DNA from: Methylobacterium sp. R2-1
Lineage (GTDB): Bacteria > Pseudomonadota > Alphaproteobacteria > Rhizobiales > Beijerinckiaceae
Reading direction: 5' to 3'
Assembly (NCBI RefSeq): GCF_014191355.1
Contig: NZ_JACHWM010000007.1
Location: 62,001-126,000 of the forward strand
DNA length: 64,000 nucleotides
A program made the translations under genes and the position numbers. Positions within the stretch are counted from its first letter, which is position 1. Every line of letters begins with the position of its first letter. Positions 46,866-56,878 of the stretch are shown piece after piece. The notes below the pieces were generated by a model. That model had not been told where the DNA came from. It ran no database searches and was given only the letters and a program-made list of their open reading frames with translations.

Positions 46866-47150
46866 ATGGCGGATTTCACCGACCTCATCGCCCGCGCCGT
46901 CAGCCCGTCCATGAGCCGGGAGGAGCGTGAGCAGGTCTACACCGTGGTGCGGCAGGCGGTGCAGCGGCTTCAGGATCGCGAGAGCCTCGCCGGGGACGAT
47001 CCCCGCATCCTGCTCCAGCGACACCTGATCGAGGAGACGATCCGCGACGTCGAGTTCGACATCGTCCGCTTCCTCACCCTGCGCAAGATCGAGCAGGCGC
47101 GCGCGGCGCAGAACGCCGAGTACGAGGCGCAGTTCGCCAAGAAGCGGTGA
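46866..47150 (+). CDS. Small conserved protein of unknown function
   Basis: A 94-residue, charged, all-helical protein (MADFTDLIARAVSPSMSREE ... RHLIEETIRDVEFDIVRFLT). It has no cysteine, signal peptide or membrane segment. Codon use is like its neighbours, supporting a true gene. It starts 51 bases after the KpsE-type gene on the same strand and may be co-transcribed. I do not recognise the family. Confidence 0.75.
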   Translation: MADFTDLIARAVSPSMSREEREQVYTVVRQAVQRLQDRESLAGDDPRILLQRHLIEETIRDVEFDIVRFLTLRKIEQARAAQNAEYEAQFAKKR

Positions 47151-47202
47151 GGGGACCACCCGCCTCCCCGCAGCCGCTCGCTTCGTTCAGACGAGCAGCG
47201 TC

Positions 47203-48576
<1,374 letters not shown>

Positions 48577-48730
48577 GGCGTGGTGTCTCCGAAAATTCGT
48601 CCGATTCGGATGGCCGCCCCGACCCGCGATGATCCCTCATCGCAGGCCGGCCCCCGCGAAGGCGGGGCGGCGACCAATCCGTCGGACGTGCCGCTCCCGG
48701 CCCGCGGGCCGGAATCGGCACACCAAAGGA

Positions 48731-49078
48731 TCAGTGGTCGTTCTTGATGATCTCGGTCATGGTCACGCCGAGGCGCTCATCGACCAGCACGACCTCGCCG
48801 CGGGCGACGAGGCGATTGTTGACGAACACGTCGATGGCCTCGCCGACCTTGCGGTCGAGTTCGAGCACGGCGCCGGGACCGAGCCGCAGCAGGTCGCCGA
48901 TCGGCATGCGCGAGGAGCCCAGCACCGCCGAGACCACCACGGGCACGTCGAAGACCTGTTCGAGGTCCGCCGCGCTCTTCGGGCTCGTCGGGGCGTCGCG
49001 GACGGAGCCAGGGCCGCCCTCGTCGTAGGGCAGGTCGCCCTCGTTGAGCTGGGGCAGGCTGAAATCGTCGCTCGACAT
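48731..49078 (-). CDS. fliN: Flagellar motor switch protein FliN
   Basis: A 115-residue C-ring protein. After a disordered N-terminus comes one SpoA domain: DVPVVVSAVLGSSRMPIGDL, LGPGAVLELDRKVGEAIDVF and VNNRLVARGEVVLVDERLGV, ending in TEI. FliN binds FliM and FliH and helps set rotation and export. It lies five bases after fliH and 154 bases before flbD. Confidence 0.95.
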   Translation of the reverse strand: MSSDDFSLPQLNEGDLPYDEGGPGSVRDAPTSPKSAADLEQVFDVPVVVSAVLGSSRMPIGDLLRLGPGAVLELDRKVGEAIDVFVNNRLVARGEVVLVDERLGVTMTEIIKNDH

Positions 49079-49083
49079 CGGGC

Positions 49084-49710
49084 TCAGGCCTCTGCGCTTG
49101 CGAAATTGGGGGAGAGAGCGGCCTCGAGAGCGGACTCAATGCGGGCGCGCTCGCGCACGACTCCGCCGTCGGCCCATTCGAGCCGGGCGTCACCCGGCGC
49201 CATGTCGGGCTCGCCCAGCACCACGAGGCGGCCCTCGAAGCCATGCTCGCGCGACAGACGCCGCATCAGCGTCTCCGCCTCGTCGACCAGCGCCTCGTTC
49301 ACCCGCAGGACGAGATGGGGCACGCCGCGCAGGTGCCGCAGGGCCGAGCGGGCCGCCTCCTCCACCGCCGCGAGGGGGCGCGCGTCGAGGGCTTCGCCCG
49401 CGATCCGGCGGGCGAGCGCCTGCGCGAAGGCCAGCGCCTGCGACTCGCGCTCGCCGTCGCGGGCATCGGACTGATTGAGGAGGCCGGCGGCGGCGAGCCC
49501 GACCCGGGTCAGGGCGTCGGCGAGCCGGGCCTGTTCCTGGAGGGCGGCCTCGGCGCGGCCGTCCTGGAGGCCGCGGGCATAGGCCGCCGCCTCCAGCGCC
49601 GCGCGCTCGGCCTCGGTCCGGGCGGCGGCCTCCGCATCGGCGGGGGAGGGCCCGCGCGGCCGGCCGAAATCGGTGTCGAACAGGAAGGGGCGGGAGGCGC
49701 GCGCGCTCAA
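49084..49710 (-). CDS. fliH: Flagellar assembly protein FliH (FlbE)
   Basis: A 208-residue protein in the fliH place of the operon. The alanine/glutamate-rich N-terminal half contains YARGLQDGRAEAAL and a coiled coil; the C-terminal half has LRVNEALVDEAETLMRR and the LEWADGGVVRERARIESAL motif found in FliH and the type III stalk proteins. FliH regulates the FliI ATPase. The start is TTG 49710, overlapping the fliG stop (TTGA). Sequence is poorly conserved, so synteny is a large part of the evidence. Confidence 0.85.
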   Translation of the reverse strand: MSARASRPFLFDTDFGRPRGPSPADAEAAARTEAERAALEAAAYARGLQDGRAEAALQEQARLADALTRVGLAAAGLLNQSDARDGERESQALAFAQALARRIAGEALDARPLAAVEEAARSALRHLRGVPHLVLRVNEALVDEAETLMRRLSREHGFEGRLVVLGEPDMAPGDARLEWADGGVVRERARIESALEAALSPNFASAEA

Positions 49711-50762
49711 TAGACCAACTCCTCCTCGCCGCCGTTCTTGGCGATCATGATCTCGCCCTTCTCGGCCAGTTCCTTGGCGAGCTCCGTCATCTTGGCCTGC
49801 GCCTCATCGACTTCCTTGAGGCGGATCGGCCCCATCGAGCCCATCTCGTCGGTGAGGTTCTTGGCCGCGCGGGTCGACATCTGGCGCATGAAGAAGGCGC
49901 GCACCCGCTCGTCGGCGCCCTTGAGCGCCCGGCACAGGGTGTCGTTGTCGACCTTGCGCATCAGGGTCTGGACCGAGCCCGGATCGAGCTTCAAGAGATC
50001 CTCGAAGGTGAACATGAGCTGGCGGATCTTCTTGGCCGAGCCGCGGTTGGCCTGGTCGATCGCCGCGAGGAAGCGGGTCTCGGTCTGCCGGTCGAAGGCG
50101 TTGAACACCTCGGCCATGAGTTCGTGCGCGTCGCGCCGCGTGGTCTGGGCGATGGTCGAGACGAACTCGGTGCGCAGGGTCTCCTCGATGTGGCGCAGGG
50201 CCTCCTTCTGGACGGTCTCCATGCGCAGCATCCGGTTGAGCACGTCGATGGCGAACTCCTCCGGCAGGATGGTGAGCACCTTGGCGGCGTAGTCGGCCCG
50301 CACCTTCGACAACACGACGGCGACCGTCTGCGGGTACTCGTTGCGCAGGAAGTTCGCGAGGATCTCGGGGTCGATCTGGGTCAGGCTCGCCCAGACACGC
50401 TTTCCGCTCGCACCCTTGATCTCCGCCATGATCGAGGAGACCTGCTCGGGCGGGAAGATCTTGAGCAGCAGCGACTCGGTGCGCTCGAAGTTCGAGGTGA
50501 TGCCCCCGCCCGAGGACAGCCGCGAGACGAAGTCGACGATCAGCCGCTCGACCGTGCTGGCCTCCAGCGAGCCGAGCTGCACCATCGCGTGGCTGACGAG
50601 CTTGATCTCGTCCTCGTCGAGGCGCTGCCAGATCGGCGCGCCCTCCTCCTCGCCCAGCAGCAGCAGGAGGGCGGCGGCGCGCTGCGGGCCCGGCATCTCG
50701 GCGAAGGCCTTCGAGGCATCGACGCTCTCCATGGCAGCGTTGAAGTTTACGCCCGCGGACAC
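49707..50762 (-). CDS. fliG: Flagellar motor switch protein FliG
   Basis: A 351-residue switch protein with the N-terminal FliF-binding domain (PGPQRAAALLLLLGEEEGAP), the middle-domain motif NEYPQTVAVVLS (EHPQ in E. coli), and the C-terminal torque domain with charged residues (TFEDLLKLDPGSVQTLMRKV, KGADERVRAFFMRQMSTR). The start is GTG 50762 with GGAGAGGG upstream. It follows fliF by 43 bases. Confidence 0.96.
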   Translation of the reverse strand: MSAGVNFNAAMESVDASKAFAEMPGPQRAAALLLLLGEEEGAPIWQRLDEDEIKLVSHAMVQLGSLEASTVERLIVDFVSRLSSGGGITSNFERTESLLLKIFPPEQVSSIMAEIKGASGKRVWASLTQIDPEILANFLRNEYPQTVAVVLSKVRADYAAKVLTILPEEFAIDVLNRMLRMETVQKEALRHIEETLRTEFVSTIAQTTRRDAHELMAEVFNAFDRQTETRFLAAIDQANRGSAKKIRQLMFTFEDLLKLDPGSVQTLMRKVDNDTLCRALKGADERVRAFFMRQMSTRAAKNLTDEMGSMGPIRLKEVDEAQAKMTELAKELAEKGEIMIAKNGGEEELVY

Positions 50763-50805
50763 GAACCCTCTCCTCTCTCCCGGCTATGGGTGATCTCGGC
50801 GCTCA

Positions 50806-52437
50806 TCAGGAATCGTGGATCCAGTTGCGGAGCACTTCGACGGTCTCGGTCGGGCTCGCCCGCACCATGTCGACCACGCGCTCCACCGTCTCGGCCTGGA
50901 TCTGGCCGTTGATCTTGGCCGACTCGAGGAATCGGTTGGTGCTGTTCTCGCGCACCGCGATCTCGACCGGTCCCTCGCCGCCCGTCGCGCCGGCCAGCGC
51001 CAGCGCCCCTACGGGGCCGGCGAGGACCGCCGGCGCATCCGATTCGAGCACGCGGCGCAGGAGCGGACGCACCACAGCCATCAGCACGACCAGGGTGAGC
51101 AGGCTCAGCACCGCGAGCTCCACGACGCGCATCACGTCCTCCTTGGTCGGGCTGAGGAACGATTGGATCAGCCCCGCCTCGGCGAATTCGGGAGCGGTGG
51201 GTGTCTCGGCGAAACGCAGATTGACCACCTCGACCTGATCGCCGCGGACCTTGTCGTAGCCGACCGCGGTGCGCACCAGGGCGGTGATGCGCGCGATCTC
51301 GGCGTCGGAGCGCGGCTGGTAAGCGGGCTTGCCGTCCGCGCCCGGGGCGTAGATGCCATCGACCAGCACCGCCACCGAGAGGCGCTTGAGGCGGCCGCCC
51401 TCCAGGGTCTCGACCTTGGTGACGCGGGAGATCTCGTAATTCGTGACCTCCTCGTTCTTCTGCGAAGAATCCTTCTGCTGCGGCTGGGCCTGGTTCTGGG
51501 TGGCGCCCGGCAACTCGTTGCCGACGCTGACCTGCCCCTCCGCGCCGCCGGTGAGCGAGTTCTCGGAGCGCGTCTGGGTGGAACGGACCACCCGGCTCTC
51601 CGGATCGAAGCTCTCCGAGCGGCTCTCGACCCGGTTGAGGTCGAGTTCGGCGGTGACCTGCACCCGGGCGCGGCCCTGACCGACGATGCCGGCCACGATC
51701 TCCTCGATCTGCGAGCGCATGCGCCGCTCGATGCCGGACTGCCGCTCCTCCAGGGCGCCCGCCCCGTCGGCTTCCGCGCCGCGGGCACCGTCGGCCAGCA
51801 GCCGGCCGCGCTCGTCGACGATCGAGACCCGCTCCGGCTTCAGGCCCTCGACCGCCGAGGCGGCGAGGTGCCGGATCGCGCGCACCTGGCTCGCGTCGAG
51901 ATCGCCCATCAGCTTGACGACGATGGCGGCCGAGGGCGCCTCGCGGTCGCGCTCGAACAGGCGGCGCTCGGGGATGACGAGGTGGACGCGGGCGGCCTGG
52001 ACCCGGCCGATGGCGCGGATCGAGCGGGCGAGTTCGCCCTCCATCGCCCGCAGATGATTCACGTTCTGGACGAAGCTCGTCGAGGAGAAGGCGTCGCCCT
52101 TGTCGAAGATCTCATAGCCGACGCCGCCTTGTGCGGGCAGGCCCTTGCCGGCGAAGTCCATGCGCAGCTTGGCGAGGTCGGCGCGGGGGGCGAGCACGGT
52201 CTGGCCCATGTCGCCCTTGGTCTCGTAGGCGATGCCGCGCGCGTCGAGCTCGCGAATCACGGCGGAGGAATCCTGCATCGACAGGTCGGAGAACAGCACG
52301 CCCATGTCGGGCCGCGAGACCCGCAGGATCACGAAGGCGAAGAAGCCGACCAGCGTCAGCGTCACGGCCGCCATCGCGGCGATGCGCGCGGGCCCGAGCT
52401 TCGTCACCAGATCGAGGATGGGTTTCACGGCCGGCAC
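50806..52437 (-). CDS. fliF: Flagellar MS-ring protein FliF
   Basis: A 543-residue ring protein. One membrane segment near residues 20-42 and another near 440-460 frame the periplasmic ring-building domains (YEIFDKGDAFSSTSFVQNVN, then RAMEGELARSIRAIGRVQAA and RVHLVIPERRLFERD). A C-terminal cytoplasmic tail binds FliG. The start is GTG 52437 with no clear Shine-Dalgarno site. It is the first gene of the fliF-fliG-fliH-fliN-flbD operon, and a CtrA-like box lies about 70 bases upstream. Confidence 0.96.
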   Translation of the reverse strand: MPAVKPILDLVTKLGPARIAAMAAVTLTLVGFFAFVILRVSRPDMGVLFSDLSMQDSSAVIRELDARGIAYETKGDMGQTVLAPRADLAKLRMDFAGKGLPAQGGVGYEIFDKGDAFSSTSFVQNVNHLRAMEGELARSIRAIGRVQAARVHLVIPERRLFERDREAPSAAIVVKLMGDLDASQVRAIRHLAASAVEGLKPERVSIVDERGRLLADGARGAEADGAGALEERQSGIERRMRSQIEEIVAGIVGQGRARVQVTAELDLNRVESRSESFDPESRVVRSTQTRSENSLTGGAEGQVSVGNELPGATQNQAQPQQKDSSQKNEEVTNYEISRVTKVETLEGGRLKRLSVAVLVDGIYAPGADGKPAYQPRSDAEIARITALVRTAVGYDKVRGDQVEVVNLRFAETPTAPEFAEAGLIQSFLSPTKEDVMRVVELAVLSLLTLVVLMAVVRPLLRRVLESDAPAVLAGPVGALALAGATGGEGPVEIAVRENSTNRFLESAKINGQIQAETVERVVDMVRASPTETVEVLRNWIHDS

Positions 52438-52504
52438 GCCTGAGGACAGCGGATGCGGCCGCGAGGGATGCGCGACCGCCCGGCAAGAATTGCCCGGTGC
52501 GTGG

Positions 52505-52519
52505 TTAGCGAGGCGTTAA
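52505..52519 (-). promoter_or_regulatory. CtrA-like box upstream of fliF
   Basis: On the reverse strand this reads TTAA-N7-CTAA (TTAACGCCTCGCTAA), one mismatch from the CtrA consensus TTAA-N7-TTAA. It lies 68-82 bases before the fliF start. CtrA activates early flagellar operons in Caulobacter. Confidence 0.5.
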
Positions 52520-52606
52520 CGTCGAGGCCGATGCCCTTCACGAACGGTGCCGCGATGGGCACTTGAGCGAGGGGATCGGAGAGGCCGAGGAGCCCGAAAA
52601 CGACGA

Positions 52607-52635
52607 GAGCCGCCCCGGTGCTCCGGAGGCGGCTC
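52607..52635 (-). terminator. Hairpin downstream of sciP
   Basis: GAGCCGCC (52607-52614) and GGCGGCTC (52628-52635) form a perfect 8-bp stem with a 13-base loop; the reverse strand continues with a TTTT-containing stretch. A second dyad, CGTTGCGC (52642-52649) / GCGCAACG (52660-52667), lies closer to the sciP stop. Confidence 0.5.
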
Positions 52636-52688
52636 CTCATGCGTTGCGCGAACAGGCATGCGCAACGTACGGGCCGAAACCGCGAAGT

Positions 52689-52964
52689 TCAGTGCCGGTA
52701 ATGCTGGATGCGCGTGGTGCGCAGGCCGGCAAGGCCGTGCTGGTCGATGGAGTACTGCCAGCTCAGAAATTCTTCCGTGGTCAGCGTGTAGCGCTGGCAC
52801 GCCTCCTCCAGGCTGAGCAGGCCGCCACGGACGGCGGCCACGACCTCCGCCTTGCGGCGGATGACCCAGCGGCGGGTGGTGACGGGGGGAAGATCGGCGA
52901 TCGTCAGGGGGCTGCCGTCGGGCCCAATCACATACTTCACGCGGGGCCGGGGTGTTTCGGTCAT
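52689..52964 (-). CDS. sciP: SciP-type DUF1153 cell-cycle regulator
   Basis: A 91-residue protein: MTETPRPRVKYVIGPDGSPL at the start, then RRWVIRRKAEVVAAVRGGLL and SLEEACQRYTLTTEEFLSWQ forming a helix-turn-helix, and GLAGLRTTRIQHYR at the end. This is almost the Caulobacter SciP sequence as I recall it. SciP binds CtrA and blocks its activation of flagellar and other genes. Its place between flgD and fliF, inside the flagellar block, fits that role. ATG 52964 was chosen; the frame is open further upstream. Confidence 0.9.
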   Translation of the reverse strand: MTETPRPRVKYVIGPDGSPLTIADLPPVTTRRWVIRRKAEVVAAVRGGLLSLEEACQRYTLTTEEFLSWQYSIDQHGLAGLRTTRIQHYRH

Positions 52965-53016
52965 GATACGCTCTACACTCGACTGACCTGTCGAGAGGGA
53001 AGCTACTTGCGTCCGC

Positions 53017-53031
53017 TTAAAAGTTCTTGAA
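53017..53031 (-). promoter_or_regulatory. CtrA-like box upstream of sciP
   Basis: TTAA-N7-TGAA on the plus strand (TTAAAAGTTCTTGAA), TTCA-N7-TTAA on the strand of sciP, one mismatch from the CtrA consensus. It lies 53-67 bases before the sciP ATG. Confidence 0.4.
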
Positions 53032-53105
53032 GTCGGCCATTCGAATGCGATTCGTTCGTTGTTAACGGATGTGGACAATTTCGCTTCCATCGATGCTGCT
53101 ATGCA

Positions 53106-53777
53106 TCAAGTTGTTGGAGCGGTAAGGGTTTTCACGCTGGAGGCCGGAATGCGGGCCGAGCCGATCGTCAGCACCGGTTCAGAGCCGGTGAGGTCGACGC
53201 CGTCCACGGTGCCGGACACCTTGGTGTCGACGTTGACCCGCGACCCCGTCGTATCGAGGGCGTCGACGGTGATCGTGTACCGCCCGTCCTTGGCCGAGAG
53301 CCCCGAGGTCGAGGTGCCGTCCCACTCGAACGATTGTGCGCCGGTCTTGAGCGTCGTGGTCTTGGTGGCCACCACGGTGCCGTCGCTGCCCTTGATGGTG
53401 ATGATGGCCTTGGCGGCGGCCCGCTCCGGGGTCAGCGTCCAGGTCGCCTTTCCGTCGGCGAGATCGGTGCTGGCCCCGTCCGCCGTGATCGTCCGGCCGA
53501 TCAGACCGGAGGCGGAGGAGGCCGACGCGGCCTTGGAGTTGGTCAGGATCGTGTCGAGCGAGGCGTTGGTCTTGAGCTGCTGCTCGACGCCCGCGAACTG
53601 GACGAGCTGCTGGGTGAACTGGTTGGTGTCGAGCGGGTCGAGGGGGTTCTGGTTCTTCAACTGCGTGGTGAGCAGCGTCAGGAACTGCGTGAAATTGCCC
53701 GCAATCGACTTCGTGTCGGTGGTCGAGGCGGCACCGGTGGCGGTGATGCTGGTGCTGCTCGTGATCCCGGAGGCCAT
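53106..53777 (-). CDS. flgD: Flagellar hook assembly scaffold FlgD
   Basis: A 223-residue hook-cap protein. The N-terminal export/cap motif NFTQFLTLLTTQLKNQNPLD and PLDTNQFTQQLVQFAGVEQQ are diagnostic; the rest is a beta-rich domain with FEWDGTSTSGLSAKDGRYTI. It caps the growing hook while FlgE subunits add. It lies between fliK and sciP; ATG 53777 follows AGGACGACG. Confidence 0.95.
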   Translation of the reverse strand: MASGITSSTSITATGAASTTDTKSIAGNFTQFLTLLTTQLKNQNPLDPLDTNQFTQQLVQFAGVEQQLKTNASLDTILTNSKAASASSASGLIGRTITADGASTDLADGKATWTLTPERAAAKAIITIKGSDGTVVATKTTTLKTGAQSFEWDGTSTSGLSAKDGRYTITVDALDTTGSRVNVDTKVSGTVDGVDLTGSEPVLTIGSARIPASSVKTLTAPTT

Positions 53778-53785
53778 GGCGTCGT

Positions 53786-53874
53786 CCTAAAACATCGTCC
53801 CGAAAGTGGATTCGGCTTTCGGAAAAACACGGTCGAAAACAGGGGCTAGAGCGTCGTCCTGGACGACGCTCTAG
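53786..53874 (-). repeat. Dispersed repeat family A, copy 2, with long palindrome
   Basis: Reading the reverse strand from the fliK stop there is a perfect palindrome (arms 53846-53859 and 53861-53874, 14 bp each, one-base centre; it contains the fliK stop codon), then TTTTTCCGAAAGCCG and CTTTCGGGACGATG. This is the order seen after the TauE-type gene at 4371-4468. It may act as the fliK terminator. Confidence 0.7.
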
Positions 53875-55316
53875 ATTCGGATGTCGAGGCCGCTGACGGC
53901 ACGCAGATGCCGCAGGGAAGAGCGGTCGAGGGGCGCGGGGTTGTCGTCCCGTCTGCCCGGCCCGCGGTCGGAGCCGCCGCGGGACGAGGGTTCGCCGTCC
54001 CGGCCGCTCTGGGATCCCGTCTCGCCGCGCAGGGACAGGTCGATCCCGCCCGCCTCTGCACCGACGTCGAAGCCCGCCTGCGCGAGGGCCTGCTGCAGGG
54101 AGCCCGCGTCGCGCTGGAGCAGGGCGAGGGTCTCGGGACGGTCCACGACGAGATGCGCCCGGGCCTTGCCGCCCGCCTTGTCGAGGTCGAGCGATACGTC
54201 GATGCGGCCGAGTTCGACCGGGTCGAGGCGGATCGCGAAGCGGTTCACGCCCGACAGCGAGCGTAGACCGATCGTCATCGGCACGGCGCCTATCGGAATC
54301 GGTGGGGTCGCGGGCTGGGGCGTCGCGGCCACGGCGTCCGTGGCCTGGGCCGCCTGCGTCCCCTGCGTGGAGCCGACACTATTGCCGCCAGGCGGGGTAA
54401 GGGGGCCCACAGCGCCGGCGGCCGCCGGAGCGGGCGAAGCGGCGGCCTGCGTCCCGGTGAGCGCCCCCTCGAAGCCGGCCGTGCCCACCGCGTCGGAAGC
54501 GGCTGCATCGGCCGCGTCAGCTTTCGCGGCATGCCCGGTTGCAGCCGCATCACCGGACACGCCCGCAACAGGTCTGCCCTCGCCGAGCCCGCCTTCACCC
54601 GCGGCCCCCCCTGTTTGCGCCGCGGTCGCGGTGGGGGGCGTCGGAGTGGGGGGCGCCGAGAGCAGGGCGGTGGGATCGGGGGCGCCCGGCGCCGCGGGAT
54701 CGGTCTCGTCATGCTCCCGTGCCTCGTCCTCGGACGTGACCACAGCCCCGGCCTCTTCAGCGGCGGCCCCTTCCGCGGCGGCTTCCTGCACTGCTCCTCG
54801 CGCCGCCTCCGCGCCGTCGGCGGCCGGACGATCCGGTCGCTGCGAGGCGGAATTCGCGGGGGCGCCCCGCGCCTGCGCCGAGCCGGCATCCGTGCCGTCC
54901 CGCGCATTCCTTGCCGTGAGCGGTTTGCTGCCGGCGGAGGCGGACTGAGCGCGGCTCTCCTGCGAAGCTCCGGACCGCCAGCTCTCGGCCCCGGCGGTTT
55001 TGGCGATCTCGGTTTTGGCGATCTCGGTCTTGGCGGTCCCAGACTTGGTGGTCCCAGATTTGGTGGCCCCAGACTTGGTGGCCTCGGTCCTGACGGTCTC
55101 GGTCCCCGCCGCCTTCACCTTATCCGCCCGGCCGGTATCGCTCCGAGGGGAGGCGGTCTCGTCGCGGCGGGAGGCGGGCCGGGCAGGGGGCGCCGGCTTC
55201 CGCTCCGCGGCTTCCAGGCTGAAGCGCGCGGTGCCCTCGCTCCCGCGCCCCGCGGACGAGGCGGGCCGCAGGGTCTGCCTGAAAAACGCCTCCGCCAGAT
55301 CTGCGCGCGAAACCAC
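53871..55316 (-). CDS. fliK: Flagellar hook-length control protein FliK
   Basis: A 481-residue protein. The first 330 residues are low-complexity (Ala, Glu, Thr, Pro, Gly), as usual for the ruler part of FliK. The conserved C-terminal domain has LRSLSGVNRFAIRLDPVELG, RIDVSLDLDKAGGKARAHLV and LVVDRPETLALLQRDAGSLQ, then QALAQAGFDVGAEAGGIDLS, the switch region that acts on FlhB. GTG 55316 with AGGGA upstream gives the shortest plausible N-terminus (VSRADLAEAFFRQ). It is upstream of flgD on the same strand. Confidence 0.9.
   Translation of the reverse strand: MVSRADLAEAFFRQTLRPASSAGRGSEGTARFSLEAAERKPAPPARPASRRDETASPRSDTGRADKVKAAGTETVRTEATKSGATKSGTTKSGTAKTEIAKTEIAKTAGAESWRSGASQESRAQSASAGSKPLTARNARDGTDAGSAQARGAPANSASQRPDRPAADGAEAARGAVQEAAAEGAAAEEAGAVVTSEDEAREHDETDPAAPGAPDPTALLSAPPTPTPPTATAAQTGGAAGEGGLGEGRPVAGVSGDAAATGHAAKADAADAAASDAVGTAGFEGALTGTQAAASPAPAAAGAVGPLTPPGGNSVGSTQGTQAAQATDAVAATPQPATPPIPIGAVPMTIGLRSLSGVNRFAIRLDPVELGRIDVSLDLDKAGGKARAHLVVDRPETLALLQRDAGSLQQALAQAGFDVGAEAGGIDLSLRGETGSQSGRDGEPSSRGGSDRGPGRRDDNPAPLDRSSLRHLRAVSGLDIRI
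54996..55103 (-). repeat. Tandem repeats in the FliK ruler region
   Basis: Residues 72-107 of FliK consist of five-residue TKSGx/AKTEI units (ATKSG, ATKSG, TTKSG, TAKTEI, AKTEI). The DNA repeats in 15-18-bp steps. Changes in number would alter ruler length. Confidence 0.75.
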
Positions 55317-55638
55317 GATGCCGTCCCTTTCTCCGGGCCGAAGCCGCGGGAGGTCACAGCAATCCGCGCGCCACGGGCGTGGTTCTGCAAGGGTTTGATA
55401 TTGATAGGGAAAATTTGATCGGGCGGACATCGCCATTCTCCGGATCGGTCGGATCTGCCGCCCTCCCGGCAGGATTTGCCGGCCTCCGGCCCGCTCTCGT
55501 CCTCGGCATCCTCGGTACCATCCCTGGAAAGTCCGGATCGGGATCGCTATAGACAGCGGAGATGCGCCCGGGCTCCGTAGGCCGGCGCGCGCCCGAAGGC
55601 TCCGCCAACGGCCGGCAACCGGCCCCTCATCACCGGCC
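55317..55638. other. Divergent gap between fliK and mnmA
   Basis: The 322 bases hold the promoters of both genes. An AT-richer patch (about 55395-55425) stands out. I see no gene, no clear CtrA box and no strong hairpin. Confidence 0.45.
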
Positions 55639-56796
55639 ATGAACTCGCTGGATCTCCCGAAGCCCCCGCACGAGACGCGCGTCGTCGTCGCCATGTCGGG
55701 CGGCGTCGATTCGTCGGTGGTCGCCGGGCTGTTGAAGCGCGAGGGCTACGACGTCGTCGGCGTCACGCTCCAGCTCTACGATCACGGCGCGGCGACCCAC
55801 CGCAAGGGCGCCTGCTGCGCCGGCCGCGACATCCACGACGCGCGGGCGGTGGCCGAGACGCTCGGCATCCCGCATTACGTGCTCGACTACGAGGATCGCT
55901 TCCGGGAATCGGTGATCGACCGCTTCGCTGAGAGCTACCTCTCGGGCGAGACGCCGATTCCCTGCGTCGAATGCAACCGCTCGGTCAAGTTCCGCGACCT
56001 GCTCGGCCTCGCCCGCGACCTCGGTGCCGAGGCGCTGGCGACCGGCCACTACGTGGCGAGCCGGGCGCTGCCGCAGGGCGGGCGCGCCCTCTACCGTGCC
56101 CTCGATCCGGCCCGCGACCAGAGCTACTTCCTCTACGCCACGACGCCCGAGCAGCTCGCCTACCTGCGCTTTCCCCTGGGCGAGCGGCCCAAGGACGAGA
56201 CTCGTGCACTGGCCCGGGAGCTGGGCCTCACGGTCGCCGACAAGGCCGACAGCCAGGACATCTGCTTCGTGCCGCAGGGCGGCTATGCCGACGTGATCGC
56301 CAAGCTCCGGCCTGAGGCGACCCGCCCCGGCGAGATCGTCGATCTCGCCGGCCGCCGGCTCGGCGAGCACGAGGGCATCATCCACTACACGGTGGGACAG
56401 CGCCGCGGCCTCAAGCTCTCCGTCGGTGAGCCGCTCTACGTGGTGCGGTTGGAGCCCGAGACCGCCCGCGTCGTAGTCGGTCCGCGTGCGGCGCTCGCCA
56501 CCCGCCGCATCCGTCTGACCGACCTCAACTGGCTCGGGGACGGTGCGCCGGAGGACATCGCCGGGCGGCCCGTGGCGGTGCGCGTGCGCTCGACCCGCGA
56601 GCCGCGACCCGCGCGCCTGTCGTGGAACGCGGCCGAGGCCTGCGCCGAGGTCGAGCTGGTCGCCCCCGAGGACGGGGTCTCGCCGGGTCAGGCCTGCGTG
56701 ATCTACGCCGATGACGGCCCGCGCGCGCAGGTGCTCGGCGGCGGCACCATCCGGCGCATCGGCGCGTTGCAGGCAGGCGCCGCCGAGGCGGCCTGA
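55639..56796 (+). CDS. mnmA: tRNA 2-thiouridylase MnmA (TrmU)
   Basis: A 385-residue enzyme that puts sulfur on U34 of Lys, Glu and Gln tRNAs. [18 protein letters not shown] is the PP-loop, [12 protein letters not shown] has the first catalytic cysteine (CxxC) and [12 protein letters not shown] the second. [20 protein letters not shown] and a C-terminal beta-barrel ([13 protein letters not shown]) complete the family. The N-terminus has a short extension ([14 protein letters not shown]). Confidence 0.96.
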   Translation: MNSLDLPKPPHETRVVVAMSGGVDSSVVAGLLKREGYDVVGVTLQLYDHGAATHRKGACCAGRDIHDARAVAETLGIPHYVLDYEDRFRESVIDRFAESYLSGETPIPCVECNRSVKFRDLLGLARDLGAEALATGHYVASRALPQGGRALYRALDPARDQSYFLYATTPEQLAYLRFPLGERPKDETRALARELGLTVADKADSQDICFVPQGGYADVIAKLRPEATRPGEIVDLAGRRLGEHEGIIHYTVGQRRGLKLSVGEPLYVVRLEPETARVVVGPRAALATRRIRLTDLNWLGDGAPEDIAGRPVAVRVRSTREPRPARLSWNAAEACAEVELVAPEDGVSPGQACVIYADDGPRAQVLGGGTIRRIGALQAGAAEAA

Positions 56797-56878
56797 TGGT
56801 GGTGTTTCTCGCCGCGCGAATCGAGATTTTCCCAGACCCAGCGATCGCTCTTCGAGCGATCGCGCCGCCCGGCAGGCG

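Noticed and set aside
52425..52640. Reverse-strand frame of 71 codons with a hydrophobic start upstream of fliF
   Set aside because: The start resembles a signal peptide, but there is no ribosome-binding site, it overlaps the fliF start and the putative CtrA box, and the rest is arginine-rich.
53061..53066. GTTAAC as an extra CtrA site before sciP
   Set aside because: It has no second half-site at the required seven-base distance on either side.
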